The notes: generated by a model not told the origin, from the sequence alone. Shown: positions 7,888 through 16,376, counted from the first letter of the stretch. The stretch is DNA of 43,313 nt from Acetobacteraceae bacterium (GCA_019750465.1 JAIEOP010000194.1:1-43313); one strand, 5' to 3'. Translations and numbers: made by a program.

Positions 7888-8685
7888 TCAGGCCCCGGTG
7901 AAGCGCGGCGTGCGCTTGGCGACGAAGGCGGTCACGCCCTCGATTCCGTCCGGCGATTGCGCCATCTCGAGAATGCAGCGTGCCTCGCGCTCCATCTGCG
8001 ATTCCAGCGTGTCGGCCAGCCCGGTCTGCAGCAGCCGCTTCACCCCGCCATGGGCGCGCGTCGGCCCCCCGGCGAGCTTCGCGGCCAGTGCTCCGGTTTC
8101 CGCCGCCAGGGATGCCGCCGGCACCACGCGGTTGACGATGCCCCAGTCCAGCGCCTCCTCCGCCGTCAGCACGCGGTCGGTCATGTGCAGCTCGGCGGCG
8201 CGACGCGGGCCGATCAGGCGCGTGAGGAAGGTGGTGGAGCTGCCGTCGGGCGTCAGGCCGATGCGGGTATAGGCGCTGGTGAAGCGTGCCGTGTCGGCGG
8301 CGATCACCAGGTCGCAGGCGGCCGCCAGGGACAGGCCGGCACCGGCGGCCACGCCGTTCACCGCGCCGACCAGCGGCGCGCGCATCCAGGCGAAGCGGCT
8401 GATGGCCATGTGCAGCGCCGCCGTCATGCGCTGGATCAGCGGGGCGATCTCGCCGCTCTCCATGGCGCGCGCGAAGCCGGCGACGTCGCCGCCGGCGCAG
8501 AAGGCGCGGTCGCCGGCGCCGGTCAGCAGCACGCAGCGCACGGCGGGGTCGGTGGAGCAGCGGTTGGCGACATCCAGCAACTCCTCCATCGCCGTGAGAT
8601 CGAGCGCATTGAACTGCGCCGCGCGGTCGATGGTGACATGCGCGACGCCCTCGGCGACGGCGAAGCGCAGGCAGGTGTAGGTCAT
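7888..8685 (-). CDS. Enoyl-CoA hydratase/isomerase (PaaG-like crotonase)
   Basis: The ATG at 8685 is preceded by GGGAGA at a good distance and gives 265 residues, the usual crotonase length. Oxyanion-hole segments are AFCAGGDVAGF (61-71) and NGVAAGAGLSLAAACDLVIAA (110-130). The active-site region reads YTRIGLTPDGSSTTFLTRLIGP. An Asp (D147) takes the position of the second acid, and no Glu is found at the hydratase positions. This pattern is typical of PaaG-type epoxyphenylacetyl-CoA/enoyl-CoA isomerases, so isomerase activity is more likely than classic hydration. It is transcribed with the CobW gene 13 bases downstream. No other phenylacetate genes are present, so the pathway is open. Confidence 0.85.
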   Translation of the reverse strand: MTYTCLRFAVAEGVAHVTIDRAAQFNALDLTAMEELLDVANRCSTDPAVRCVLLTGAGDRAFCAGGDVAGFARAMESGEIAPLIQRMTAALHMAISRFAWMRAPLVGAVNGVAAGAGLSLAAACDLVIAADTARFTSAYTRIGLTPDGSSTTFLTRLIGPRRAAELHMTDRVLTAEEALDWGIVNRVVPAASLAAETGALAAKLAGGPTRAHGGVKRLLQTGLADTLESQMEREARCILEMAQSPDGIEGVTAFVAKRTPRFTGA

Positions 8686-8781
8686 GGCGCGTCTCCCGCT
8701 GGCGGCGCCACAGCTTGGCGGGAATGCCGCCCGGCGGGAATGCCCGCACATGGCCCGGAGCTGGCCGGCCCAGCCCCGGGA

Positions 8782-9420
8782 TCAGCCCGGGCGCGCCGCG
8801 AGCGGGCGGGCCGGCACGCCGCCGACCGTGGCGCCCCGCGCCACGTCCTCGGTCACCGCCGCGCCGACGCCGACCACGGCACCCTCGCCGATGGCCACAT
8901 AGGGGCGGCAGGCGGCACCGGCGCCGATCAGCGCGCGGGCGCCGACCCGTACGCCTCCCGGCAGCACCGCGCCGGGCCCGGCATGCGCAGCCTCGCCAAG
9001 CACCGAATCGTGTTCGAGGATCGCCCCGGTATTCAGGATCGCCAGGCGGCCGAGCCGCGCGCCTGCGCCCAGCACGGCGCGCGGCAGCGCCACCGCGCCC
9101 TCCTCGGCCACCGCGCCGCCGCCGACGATCACGCTGGGGTGCAGCAGCGGCGGCAAGGTGAAGCCCAGCGCCAGGAAGCGCGCCGCCGCGGCCAGGCGGG
9201 CGCCGTTGTCGCCGATCGCAATGCAGGCCAGTGCCACGCCCTGGCGGCGGAGCGCCGGCAGCACCGCCTCCGTCCCCAGCACCGGGACGCCGAGCGGCGG
9301 CGCCACCCCCGGCGCGGCATCGACCACCCCGACCACCGAATGGGCACCGAGGTCGCGCAGCAGGGAGATCAGGGCCCGGCCATGCCCGCCCGCACCCAGC
9401 ACGAGAATCGGCTCCTTCAT
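8782..9420 (-). CDS. NeuD/PglD-family sugar O/N-acyltransferase
   Basis: The start at 9420 (MKEPILVLGAGGHGRAL) gives 212 residues and places the N-terminal Rossmann-like GAGGHG motif at residues 9-14. From about residue 93 the protein is a left-handed beta-helix of hexapeptide repeats. The segment ILNTGAILEHDSVLGEAAHAGPGA carries H137, the general base in PglD-type acetyltransferases, and the chain ends with the usual GVPARPL. Relatives acetylate amino-sugars or bind their lipid-linked forms for polysaccharide or glycoprotein synthesis. No glycosyltransferase is adjacent, so its substrate is unknown. It is transcribed away from the gene at 9554 and lies 96 bases upstream of the crotonase, possibly in the same operon. 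Confidence 0.85.
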   Translation of the reverse strand: MKEPILVLGAGGHGRALISLLRDLGAHSVVGVVDAAPGVAPPLGVPVLGTEAVLPALRRQGVALACIAIGDNGARLAAAARFLALGFTLPPLLHPSVIVGGGAVAEEGAVALPRAVLGAGARLGRLAILNTGAILEHDSVLGEAAHAGPGAVLPGGVRVGARALIGAGAACRPYVAIGEGAVVGVGAAVTEDVARGATVGGVPARPLAARPG

Positions 9421-9553
9421 GGCGGGAGGATTGCCGAATCGGTGCTCCGCGTCACCCATGGTCCGATCCAACGTTGGCGTCCGCCCCGTCCCGTCCGATA
9501 TTGGGGGCAGGACCGACGCCCACCCCCGACTCGCGGAGCGGACCGCATTCCAC

Positions 9554-10525
9554 ATGGACAGTGACTGGGAAATCCCCCGCGACCTGCAGCCCGACCCGGC
9601 GGAGCACGACTTCGACGTGGACGCGGCGCTGCGTTCCGTGGTCGGCGTGAAGGCGCTGGTCCCGGCGGATGGCTTCACCGCCCAGACCCTCGGCACGGAG
9701 CGCACCGGCTCGGGCGTGGTGATCCGGCCGGACGGGCTGATCGCCACCATCGGCTACCTGGTGACCGAGGCCGAGACGATCTGGCTGACCACGCATGACG
9801 GACGCGCCATCCCCGGCCATGCCCTGGCCTATGATTTCGAGACCGGCTTCGGCCTGATCCAGGCACTGGGGCGGCTCAACCTGCCGGCCCTGGCGCTGGA
9901 GGACGGCGCTTCGCCGCAACCCGGCGACATCTGCATCCTGGCCAGCGCCGGCGGCAGGAAGCATGCGGTGCGCTGCACCGTGGCGGCACGGCAGGAATTC
10001 GCGGGCTACTGGGAATACATGCTTGAGGAGGCGATCTTCACCGCGCCGGCGCATCCCTCCTGGGGCGGGGCGGGTCTGCTCGGCGGGGAGGGCAAGCTGC
10101 TCGGCGTCGGCTCGCTGATCATGCAGCAGCAGGACAGCAAGGGGCGGCGCATCGACCTGAACATGGTGGTGCCCTCCTCCCTGCTGCCGCCCATCCTGGA
10201 CGACATGCTGGCCTATGGCCGCCCGAACAAGCCGGCGCGGCCCTGGCTCGGCCTCTACGCCGCCGAGGATGACCGGGGCGTGGTGGTAAACTCTCTGGCG
10301 CGCAACGGCCCCGCCGAGAAGGCCGGCATCGAGGAGGGCGACCGCGTGGCCGCGGTGGAGGGCGTGCGCATCGCCGACCTGCCCGGCCTGTGGCGCGCCA
10401 TCTGGGGCAGCGGCGCGGCCGGCACCAAGGTGCGCCTGACCATCGCGCGCGAGCGGGGCAAGCGCGAGGTGACCATCCCGTCCATCGACCGGCGCTCCTT
10501 CCTCAAGGCGCCCCGACTGCATTGA
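9554..10525 (+). CDS. Trypsin-like (S1C) PDZ protein lacking the catalytic triad
   Basis: The ATG at 9554 gives 323 residues; upstream in-frame codons run antisense through the acetyltransferase and are not used. The architecture is that of DegP/HtrA: a chymotrypsin-like domain (about 25-215) and one PDZ domain (about 228-312). The triad is missing. The segment that should contain the His reads GYLVTEA (67-73), the Asp segment reads YDFETGFGL (93-101), and the serine loop reads SWGGAGLL (169-176) in place of GNSGGPL. There is no signal peptide. Proteolysis is therefore not expected; a scaffolding or peptide-sensing role is inference. Similar degenerate proteins are known to me in other alphaproteobacteria, so this is probably a conserved non-peptidase branch, not a local mutation. 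Confidence 0.8.
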   Translation: MDSDWEIPRDLQPDPAEHDFDVDAALRSVVGVKALVPADGFTAQTLGTERTGSGVVIRPDGLIATIGYLVTEAETIWLTTHDGRAIPGHALAYDFETGFGLIQALGRLNLPALALEDGASPQPGDICILASAGGRKHAVRCTVAARQEFAGYWEYMLEEAIFTAPAHPSWGGAGLLGGEGKLLGVGSLIMQQQDSKGRRIDLNMVVPSSLLPPILDDMLAYGRPNKPARPWLGLYAAEDDRGVVVNSLARNGPAEKAGIEEGDRVAAVEGVRIADLPGLWRAIWGSGAAGTKVRLTIARERGKREVTIPSIDRRSFLKAPRLH

Positions 10526-10547
10526 GGCGGGCGGAACCATCGACCGC

Positions 10548-12170
10548 ATGACCGATCTCGGGCGGCTCGCGCTCAACCGCCATGCGGAGCGCCTGCTGGC
10601 CGCCTGGGACGGCGCCGACCGCCCCGGCGCCACGATCGGACTGGTGCGCGACGGCGCGCTCGTCGCGCACGCCAGCGCCGGCATGGCAAGCCTCGAGCTC
10701 GGCGTGCCGATCGGGCCGGCGACGCGGTTCCGCATCGCCTCGGTCAGCAAGCAATTCACCTGCGCCGCCATCCTGATGCTGGCCGAGGCCGAGCAACTCA
10801 GGCCCCGGGATCCGGTGCAGGAACACCTGCCCGAACTGCCCGATTTCGGCGTGGCGATCACCCTCGATCACCTCATGCGCAACAGCTCCGGCCTGCGCGA
10901 CATGCTGGAGCTGATGCGCTGCGGCGGCGCCGACCTTGCGATGCCCTGCGGGCCGGAGGCGCTGCTCGCGGCGGTGCGGCGGCAGGCGACGCTGAACTTC
11001 GCGCCCGGCGAGCGCTTCCTCTACTGCAACACCGGCTTCATGCTGCTCGGGCGCGTCGTCGAGCGGGTCACCGGCGAGCCCTTCGGCCGGTTCCTCGATC
11101 GCCGCATCTTCGGGCCGCTGGGCATGAGCCGCACGCGCCACACGCCCGCCACGACGGAGGTCGTGCCCGGCCTGGCCACCGGCTACCTGCCGCGCGGCCG
11201 CGGATTCGTCAGGGCGCAGCACGGATTTCCGCTGGGTGGCGAGGGCGGCCTCGTCTCCTGCGTCGAGGATCTGGCACTCTGGGACCAGGCGCTGGCGACC
11301 GGCCGGGTGATCGGACGTGGCGTGGCGGAGTCGCTGATGGCGCAGGCGCCCTTCGAGAACGGCATGATGAACGCCTATGCGCGCGGCCTGGAGGTGGCCA
11401 CCTACCGAGGCCTGCGGACGGTGGACCATGGCGGCCTGTGGCCCGGCTTCCGCACCGCCTTCCTGCGCGTGCCGGACCGCGCCATCACGGTCATCGCCAT
11501 CGCCAATCACGGCGGCGTCGATGCGCACCTGCTGGCGCACCGCATGCTGGACGCGGCCATCGAGGGGCTGCCGGGCGTGCATCCTGTGCCCGCGATGCCG
11601 CCGCGCGACGCGCTGGAGCCGCTGCTCGGGCGCTGGATCGAGGCGGATCGCGCGACGACGGTGGAATTCTCGCTCGACGCCGAGGGCCAGCCGCAGGCGA
11701 TCCAGCACGGGGTGCCCTTCGCGCTGGTGCCGGCCGATCACGGCCGGCTGGCCGCGCGGCGCGGCAGCTTCGTGTTCGTCGTGACGCCGCCGGCGGCGGG
11801 CGAAGACCTGCTTTCGGTCGAAACCAGTGCGGGGTACCTCTCGCAATTCCGGCGCGCGCCGGAGCGGGCCGAGCTGCCGCGCGAACTGGCCGGGCGCTGG
11901 CGTTGCGCGGAGCTCGACACGGTCTGGACCTTCGTGCCGGAGGAGCCGGGCCTTGCGGTGCTGGTGCAGGGGCCGGTCGCCACGGCCGGTCCCTGGCCGG
12001 TGACGCCGATCGCGCCCGACGCCATCCGCATCGCCACGCCGGGCACGCTGGCCCTGGGCTGGCTCGATGGCCGCCTGGTGCGGGATGCCGGCGGCGCCGC
12101 GACAGGACTTGTGGTCAGCGGCGCCCGCGCCCTCGACCTGCGCTTCGAGCCGGAGGCGGATCGCCCATAA
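10548..12170 (+). CDS. Serine hydrolase of peptidase family S12, D-aminopeptidase-like
   Basis: This 540-residue protein matches the layout of D-aminopeptidase (DAP) of Ochrobactrum: a penicillin-binding catalytic domain followed by two beta-barrel lipocalin-like domains. Catalytic motifs are S65-V-S-K68, the tyrosine motif Y159-C-N161 and H294-G-G296. The local sequences SVSKQFTCA and NSSGLRDM are close to those I know from DAP. DAP removes D-amino acids from peptide N-termini; some relatives are esterases or beta-lactamase-like. No signal peptide is visible, so it is probably cytoplasmic and acts on imported peptides, possibly from peptidoglycan. It lies 22 bases after the degenerate protease gene, with 70 bases to the HExxH gene. 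Confidence 0.85.
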   Translation: MTDLGRLALNRHAERLLAAWDGADRPGATIGLVRDGALVAHASAGMASLELGVPIGPATRFRIASVSKQFTCAAILMLAEAEQLRPRDPVQEHLPELPDFGVAITLDHLMRNSSGLRDMLELMRCGGADLAMPCGPEALLAAVRRQATLNFAPGERFLYCNTGFMLLGRVVERVTGEPFGRFLDRRIFGPLGMSRTRHTPATTEVVPGLATGYLPRGRGFVRAQHGFPLGGEGGLVSCVEDLALWDQALATGRVIGRGVAESLMAQAPFENGMMNAYARGLEVATYRGLRTVDHGGLWPGFRTAFLRVPDRAITVIAIANHGGVDAHLLAHRMLDAAIEGLPGVHPVPAMPPRDALEPLLGRWIEADRATTVEFSLDAEGQPQAIQHGVPFALVPADHGRLAARRGSFVFVVTPPAAGEDLLSVETSAGYLSQFRRAPERAELPRELAGRWRCAELDTVWTFVPEEPGLAVLVQGPVATAGPWPVTPIAPDAIRIATPGTLALGWLDGRLVRDAGGAATGLVVSGARALDLRFEPEADRP

Positions 12171-12240
12171 GGGCGATTTCGGCGAAGCCGGACCCGGCCA
12201 GTGTAGCGCCATCGCAGCCACGCCAGGATGGGGATCCGCC

Positions 12241-12729
12241 ATGCCGAGCATCAATCTGCCTGCCGCCGGCCATGCCGGCCCCGTCGTTCCCGGAGGGCAT
12301 GCCTACCAGCCCTTCGCCAACGCCGGCTTCGTCAGGCTCGTGCAGGACGCCTTCGCCATCATCACGCCGCGCATCACCGGCCACGCGCCGTGCAACGCCG
12401 CGTTCCGGGCGCTGCCGAACGGGCGGACCTTCGCCGCCCTCTGGGTCGATCCCGCGATCTGGATCAACTTCGATCCGCGCAACGTCTCGGGCGACTTCGG
12501 CGCCACCTCGGGCAACGACATCACCATCACCGCCTTCTCCCTCGGCATGGGGAAGTGGACGGTGGCGGCGACGCTGGTGCACGAGATGGCGCATGTGAAC
12601 GGCGCGCCGGGCAACACCCACGCCGCCGAGGGCACGCTGCGGAGCTGCCTGCTGGCGGACCACGAGAACCCCGCGATCATCGGCACGCGGCTGGACCCCG
12701 TGCTGCGCATCCGCACCGCCGCGGCGTGA
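12241..12729 (+). CDS. Putative zincin-like metalloprotein (HExxH)
   Basis: The start MPSINLPAAGHAG at 12241 is preceded by GGATGGGG; the longer frame overlaps the D-aminopeptidase gene. The 162-residue product has the motif LVHEMAH (H114-E115-xx-H118), the zinc-binding helix of metallopeptidases, followed by H127 and E130 (NTHAAEGT) as candidate third ligands. A beta-rich stretch precedes it (TFAALWVDPAIWINFDP, NDITITAFSLG). There are two cysteines (C51, C136) and no obvious signal peptide. I do not recognise the exact family; the core resembles minimal zincins of about 150 residues. The next gene starts one base after its stop and encodes a TIMP-like protein, so the two are surely co-translated. 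Peptidase activity is inferred from the motif only. Confidence 0.65.
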   Translation: MPSINLPAAGHAGPVVPGGHAYQPFANAGFVRLVQDAFAIITPRITGHAPCNAAFRALPNGRTFAALWVDPAIWINFDPRNVSGDFGATSGNDITITAFSLGMGKWTVAATLVHEMAHVNGAPGNTHAAEGTLRSCLLADHENPAIIGTRLDPVLRIRTAAA

Positions 12730-12730
12730 G

Positions 12731-13141
12731 ATGCGCGCCCTGCACACCGCCGCGCTGGCGGCCGCGGCCTGGCTGGCCGGCGCCTCCGCCGCCCAGGCCT
12801 GCCGTTGCATCGAACCCGAGGCGCCGGTTGCCTATCGTGCGGCCGGGGTGGTGGCGCTGGTGCGGGTGACCGAAGCCTCCGCGCCGGGTGCGGCCGGGGC
12901 GCAGGAGGCCGTGGCGGCGGTGGAGCGCGCGTGGAAGGCGCCGCTCGGCCCGGTGATCAGCCTCGCGACGGGCGGCGACTGTCCTTTCCTGCTGGAAGCG
13001 GGCGGGCGCTATCTGCTGTTCCTCGCGCCCGCCGAGGGAGCCGCGGCGCATGCCGCCTATCGCTGCCGCGGCAACCGGCCGGAGGCAGCGGCCGGGCCGG
13101 CATTGCGCTGGCTTGCGGCACATGGGCGACGGACGCGATGA
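12731..13141 (+). CDS. Secreted TIMP/NTR-like protein
   Basis: This 136-residue protein has a signal peptide (MRALHTAALAAAAWLAGASAAQA) whose predicted cut after Ala23 leaves an N-terminal Cys-Arg-Cys. Tissue inhibitors of metalloproteinases also begin with a mature Cys-x-Cys, and its first Cys chelates the target zinc. Four cysteines exist: C24, C26, C84 and C112, that is 1, 3, 61 and 89 in the mature form. This mirrors the 1-70 and 3-99 disulfide pattern of TIMP N-domains. A central VERAWKAPLGPVISLATGG..C..LLEAGGRYLLFL segment matches bacterial proteins annotated as TIMP-like. A lipobox is unlikely because the residues before Cys are AQA. It directly follows the HExxH gene (one base apart). 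Inhibitor function is inference. Confidence 0.75.
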   Translation: MRALHTAALAAAAWLAGASAAQACRCIEPEAPVAYRAAGVVALVRVTEASAPGAAGAQEAVAAVERAWKAPLGPVISLATGGDCPFLLEAGGRYLLFLAPAEGAAAHAAYRCRGNRPEAAAGPALRWLAAHGRRTR

Positions 13142-13238
13142 GCGCGGTGGCGGCGTAACGCGACGTGCCCCGCCGGCGAAGCACCCGTTGACAGCCGCCC
13201 GGGCAGGTAGATCCGGCGGCACGCGGAGACCACGCCCG

Positions 13239-13745
13239 ATGACCCCAGCCTCCATGCCGAGTCCGCGCGCCGCCGCATCGCTGGCCCCGGGGAAGCCGTT
13301 GCCGCGCATCCTCGGGCTCCTCGCCTGGGGAGCGGCGCTGTGGATCGCCTATGAGTTCCTCTGGTACCTGCAATACAAGCTGGCGGGGCCGACGCTGATC
13401 TTCGAGGTCCTCTCGACCTGGAGCGGCATCCCGGAGAAGCCCTTCCGGCTGTTCGTCGCCGCCATGGAGATCAGTGCCGCGACCCTCGTGCTGATCCCGC
13501 GCACGCAGGCGTTCGGCGCGCTGTTCGCCATGGGCGTCATGACCGGCGCGATAGGTTTCCATCTTTTCACGCCGCTCGGCGTCGATCCCTATGAGGATGG
13601 CGGGCAGCTGTTCAAGGAAGCCTGCTTCACCTGGCTGATGGCCGCGGTGATCGTGGCGATCCGGCGGGCGGAGCTGCTGGCCCTGGCACGGCGCCTGCTC
13701 GGCAGGCTGGGCTGGCGGGACACCGGGGCGGCGCCGGCCGCGTAA
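13239..13745 (+). CDS. DoxX-like small membrane protein
   Basis: The start MTPASMPSPRAA at 13239 (or ATG 13254) gives 168 residues with four hydrophobic helices: about 32-50 (LGLLAWGAALWIAYEFLW), 75-92, 98-118 and 135-153. The sequence YLQYKLAG, with an acidic/aromatic loop and FRLFVAAMEISAATLVLIPRTQAFGALFAMGVMTGA, fits the DoxX/DUF-like superfamily of four-helix inner-membrane proteins. Some members work with thioredoxin-like or oxidoreductase partners; others have no known role. It is followed by the OpgC-type gene 52 bases downstream on the same strand. Family assignment is moderate and the role unknown. Confidence 0.65.
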   Translation: MTPASMPSPRAAASLAPGKPLPRILGLLAWGAALWIAYEFLWYLQYKLAGPTLIFEVLSTWSGIPEKPFRLFVAAMEISAATLVLIPRTQAFGALFAMGVMTGAIGFHLFTPLGVDPYEDGGQLFKEACFTWLMAAVIVAIRRAELLALARRLLGRLGWRDTGAAPAA

Positions 13746-13797
13746 CCCATCGCGGCACCGCGGCGAACCGCCCGCATCGCCGGAGAGGGAGACCCGC

Positions 13798-14919
13798 ATG
13801 CCGCCGCAGCCGACCGCTGCCCGCCTCGCCCGTCCGCCGCGCGACACCCGCCTCGATGTCATGCGCGGCTGGATGCAGGTCTCGATCTTCGTCGCGCATG
13901 TCGGCGGCTCCGTCTTCGCCTGGTTCATCCACGCCGCCTGGGGGCTCTCCGACAGTTCGGAGCAGTTCATCTTCCTCTCCGGCTTCACCCTCGGCTCGGT
14001 CTTCGCGCTGAAGGCGGCGCGGGATGGTTTCCCTGCGGCGCGGGCCGACATGATGCAGCGCACGCGCCGGCTCTATGTCACGCACCTGACGGTGTTCGCC
14101 ATGTTCGCGGCGCTGGTCTTTGCGACCGGGCTCCACCTGATCCCGGGCGAGGTGGCGCGGCTGCACTGGACGTTCCTGGCTGAGCAGCCCTGGTTCGCCA
14201 TCCCGGCGGCCGCGGCGACGCTCTACCAGCCGGCCTTCATGGGCATCCTGCCGGTCTTCGTCTGGTGCATGCTGCTGCTGCCGGGCTTCCTCTGGCTGAC
14301 CGACCGGATCGGTGCCTGGGCGCTGCTGCCGCCGATCCTCGCCTATGCCGGCGTGCAGCTCGGGTTCTGGGCGACGCCGGAGCTGTTCGAGAACGGCATC
14401 GCCTTCGACCCGCTGGCCTGGCAGCTGCTGTATCTCACAGGCGTCTGGTTCGGCCGGCGGGCGCTGCTCGCCGGCGCGGCGGTGGAGCGCAACCCCTGGC
14501 TCATCAGTGGCGCGGTCGCCGTCGTCGCCTTCGGCCTCTGGGCGCGGTTGATCGAGCATGGCGCCATCCCTGGCCCGGATCTCGCGACTGCCGCGCTGAT
14601 GCACAAGGAGGGGCTGGCGCTGCCACGGCTGCTGCACGCGCTGTCGCTGGCCTATCTCGTCGCCGTGCTGATGCCGCGCGAGGCGCGCTGGATGACCACC
14701 CGGGCGGCGCAGGCCATGGCGGCGATCGGCCGGCACAGCCTGCAGGTGTTCTGCCTTGGCCTGTTCCTGGCCTGGGGCGCGACCAATGCGCTGCGGCTCT
14801 GGCCGGAGGAGGCGGCGTGGCTCGATCCGCTGGTGGTCGGCCTCGGCGTGGTGCTGCTCTGGGGTCTCGCCATCGCGCGGGACCGCCGGGCGCGGCGGCC
14901 GCGCGCCGCCGCCGCCTGA
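13798..14919 (+). CDS. OpgC-domain membrane acyltransferase
   Basis: The ATG at 13798 follows GAGAGGGAG. The 373-residue protein has about ten membrane helices and starts its domain with RDTRLDVMRGWMQVSIFVAHVGGS, the conserved opening of the OpgC family (RxxRLDxxRG). The acyltransferase signature continues with FIFLSGFTLG. OpgC proteins succinylate osmoregulated periplasmic glucans; the wider family transfers acyl groups to envelope polysaccharides. OpgG/OpgH are not in the window, so the glucan substrate is not shown here. It ends 73 bases before the small protein gene at 14993. The relationship to the DoxX-like gene upstream is probably only positional. Confidence 0.85.
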   Translation: MPPQPTAARLARPPRDTRLDVMRGWMQVSIFVAHVGGSVFAWFIHAAWGLSDSSEQFIFLSGFTLGSVFALKAARDGFPAARADMMQRTRRLYVTHLTVFAMFAALVFATGLHLIPGEVARLHWTFLAEQPWFAIPAAAATLYQPAFMGILPVFVWCMLLLPGFLWLTDRIGAWALLPPILAYAGVQLGFWATPELFENGIAFDPLAWQLLYLTGVWFGRRALLAGAAVERNPWLISGAVAVVAFGLWARLIEHGAIPGPDLATAALMHKEGLALPRLLHALSLAYLVAVLMPREARWMTTRAAQAMAAIGRHSLQVFCLGLFLAWGATNALRLWPEEAAWLDPLVVGLGVVLLWGLAIARDRRARRPRAAAA

Positions 14920-14992
14920 GTGGGTCTGCTACGCGGCGCTGGGCGGCACGCCGCTTGCCGCACCTCGCGGGGCGGACAGAGGGCGCAGCGGC

Positions 14993-15223
14993 ATGAGCGA
15001 GTCCATCACGCGCGGCATCGGCGACAATGGCGGGCCGCCGCTGGAGGAGCCGCCGGACCCCGGGCTTTCCTGGCGCGGCTGGATCTGGCGGCGGGCGCAC
15101 AGGCGGGCCTGGAAGACGCCGCCGCGGGAGATCGCGCTGCGCCGCCTTGCCCGGGCCGACGCGCTGGGGATGAGCTACCGGGCCTATGCGCTGGAGATCA
15201 TGGAGCGCGGGCGGTTCCTGTAG
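14993..15223 (+). CDS. Small basic protein with GDNGGPPL motif
   Basis: This 76-residue ORF starts MSESITRGIGDNGGPPLEEPP. The GIGDNGGPPL(E/D) box followed by a Trp/Arg-rich basic segment (WRGWIWRRAHRRAWKTPPREIALRRLARADALGMSYRAY) recurs in many short alphaproteobacterial proteins of unknown function, some phage-derived. The C-terminal part (ALRRLARADALGMSYRAYALEIMERGRFL) looks helical. No membrane helix or cysteine is present. The codon pattern and motif support a real gene, even though it sits between two opposite-strand units. It converges with emrA, 13 bases apart. Confidence 0.65.
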   Translation: MSESITRGIGDNGGPPLEEPPDPGLSWRGWIWRRAHRRAWKTPPREIALRRLARADALGMSYRAYALEIMERGRFL

Positions 15224-15236
15224 CGCGCCGCGGCGC

Positions 15237-16376
15237 TCAGTTGGCCCGCGTCGGCTGGCCCGCGGCGGCCTCGGCCTGGCCCGCCGCCTGGGCGCTGCCG
15301 CGGAACAGGCTGGAGACCGGCGCCAGCACGTCGCCGAACTGCCGCTGGCGGCCGGTATCGATGGAAACGGTGGCGGTCACGCCGGCGCGTAGCGGCGGCT
15401 CGCCCTGGTGCGGCAGCAGGCGGATCTTCACCGGCAGGCGCTGCACCACCTTCACCCAGTTCCCCGATGCATTCTGCGGCGGCAGGATGGCGAATTCCGC
15501 GCCAGTCGCGGGGCTGATGCTGTCCACCACGCCCACCCAGGCGACGTCCGGATAGATGTCGAGCACCACGCTCACCTGCTGCCCGACCGAGACATGGGTC
15601 AGCGTGGTTTCCTTCAGGTTGGCCTCGACCCAGGGCCGGACCTCCGACACCAGGGAGAACATCGGCGTTGCGGCGCGCACCTGCTCGCCGGGCTGCAGCT
15701 TCAGGTTCACGATGGTGCCGCCGGCCGGCGCGGCGATCACCGTGCGCTGCAGGTCGAGCGCGGCGCGGTCGCGCTCGGCGGTGCGCTCGCGGACGGTGGG
15801 GTGCTCGTCCACCGGCAGGTCGGGGTCGCCCTTCAGCGTGGTGAGCAGCCGCACCAGGCGCTGGCGCACCACGTTGATGCGCTCGCGCGCCACCTGCGCC
15901 TCGGTCAGCGTCTCCTCCAGGCGCGTCGCCGGCGCGACGCCGCGGGAGGCGAGATCCTGCTGGCGGCGGGCCTGGCGCGCGAGGAGGTCGGCCCGGCTTT
16001 CCAGCTCGCCCAGCTCGCTCTGCGTCTCGCGGTAGGTGGCGCGCGCCGTCTCGACCAGGGTGCGGGCCTCGTCCAGGTCCGCCTCGGCCTTCTGCAACGC
16101 CAGTCGGAAGGGGGCGGGGTCGATGCGCAGCAGCACGTCGCCGGCGCGGACCTCGCCATGGTCGCGCACCGCGACCTCCAGCACCCGGCCGGAGATCTCC
16201 GGCGCGACCTGCACGATATGCGCCTTCACATAGGCGTTCTCGGTGGTGATGTAGCGCCCGCCGCGCTGCCAGACGACGAGGATGCCGGCGAGCACCAGCA
16301 GCGGCATGCCGAGCAGCAGGACGGGCCGCAGCCAGCGGCGCCCGGGCTTCACCGCGCTTTCGGTGTCGCCGCTCAT
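15237..16376 (-). CDS. emrA: EmrA-type membrane fusion protein of a drug efflux pump
   Basis: The ATG at 16376 overlaps the marR stop (ATGA), so MSGDTES is the likely start (379 residues). A single membrane helix (about 20-38, LRPVLLLGMPLLVLAGILVVW) anchors a periplasmic adaptor. The first barrel/lipoyl half reads YITTENAYVKAHIVQVAPEISGRVLEVAVRDHGEVRAGDVLLRIDP. A long coiled-coil hairpin (about 90-200), the second lipoyl half (VIAAPAGGTIVNLKLQPGEQV) and the beta barrel follow (WVEANLKETTLTHVSVGQQVSVVLDIYP). This is the HlyD/EmrA layout. EmrA joins the EmrB transporter to an outer-membrane channel to expel hydrophobic drugs. The transporter is encoded divergently at 17036. Confidence 0.9.
   Translation of the reverse strand: MSGDTESAVKPGRRWLRPVLLLGMPLLVLAGILVVWQRGGRYITTENAYVKAHIVQVAPEISGRVLEVAVRDHGEVRAGDVLLRIDPAPFRLALQKAEADLDEARTLVETARATYRETQSELGELESRADLLARQARRQQDLASRGVAPATRLEETLTEAQVARERINVVRQRLVRLLTTLKGDPDLPVDEHPTVRERTAERDRAALDLQRTVIAAPAGGTIVNLKLQPGEQVRAATPMFSLVSEVRPWVEANLKETTLTHVSVGQQVSVVLDIYPDVAWVGVVDSISPATGAEFAILPPQNASGNWVKVVQRLPVKIRLLPHQGEPPLRAGVTATVSIDTGRQRQFGDVLAPVSSLFRGSAQAAGQAEAAAGQPTRAN

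Noticed and set aside
12731-12805. Lipoprotein signal in the TIMP-like protein
   Set aside because: The residues before Cys24 are AQA, which do not fit a lipobox; ordinary signal peptidase cleavage is more likely.
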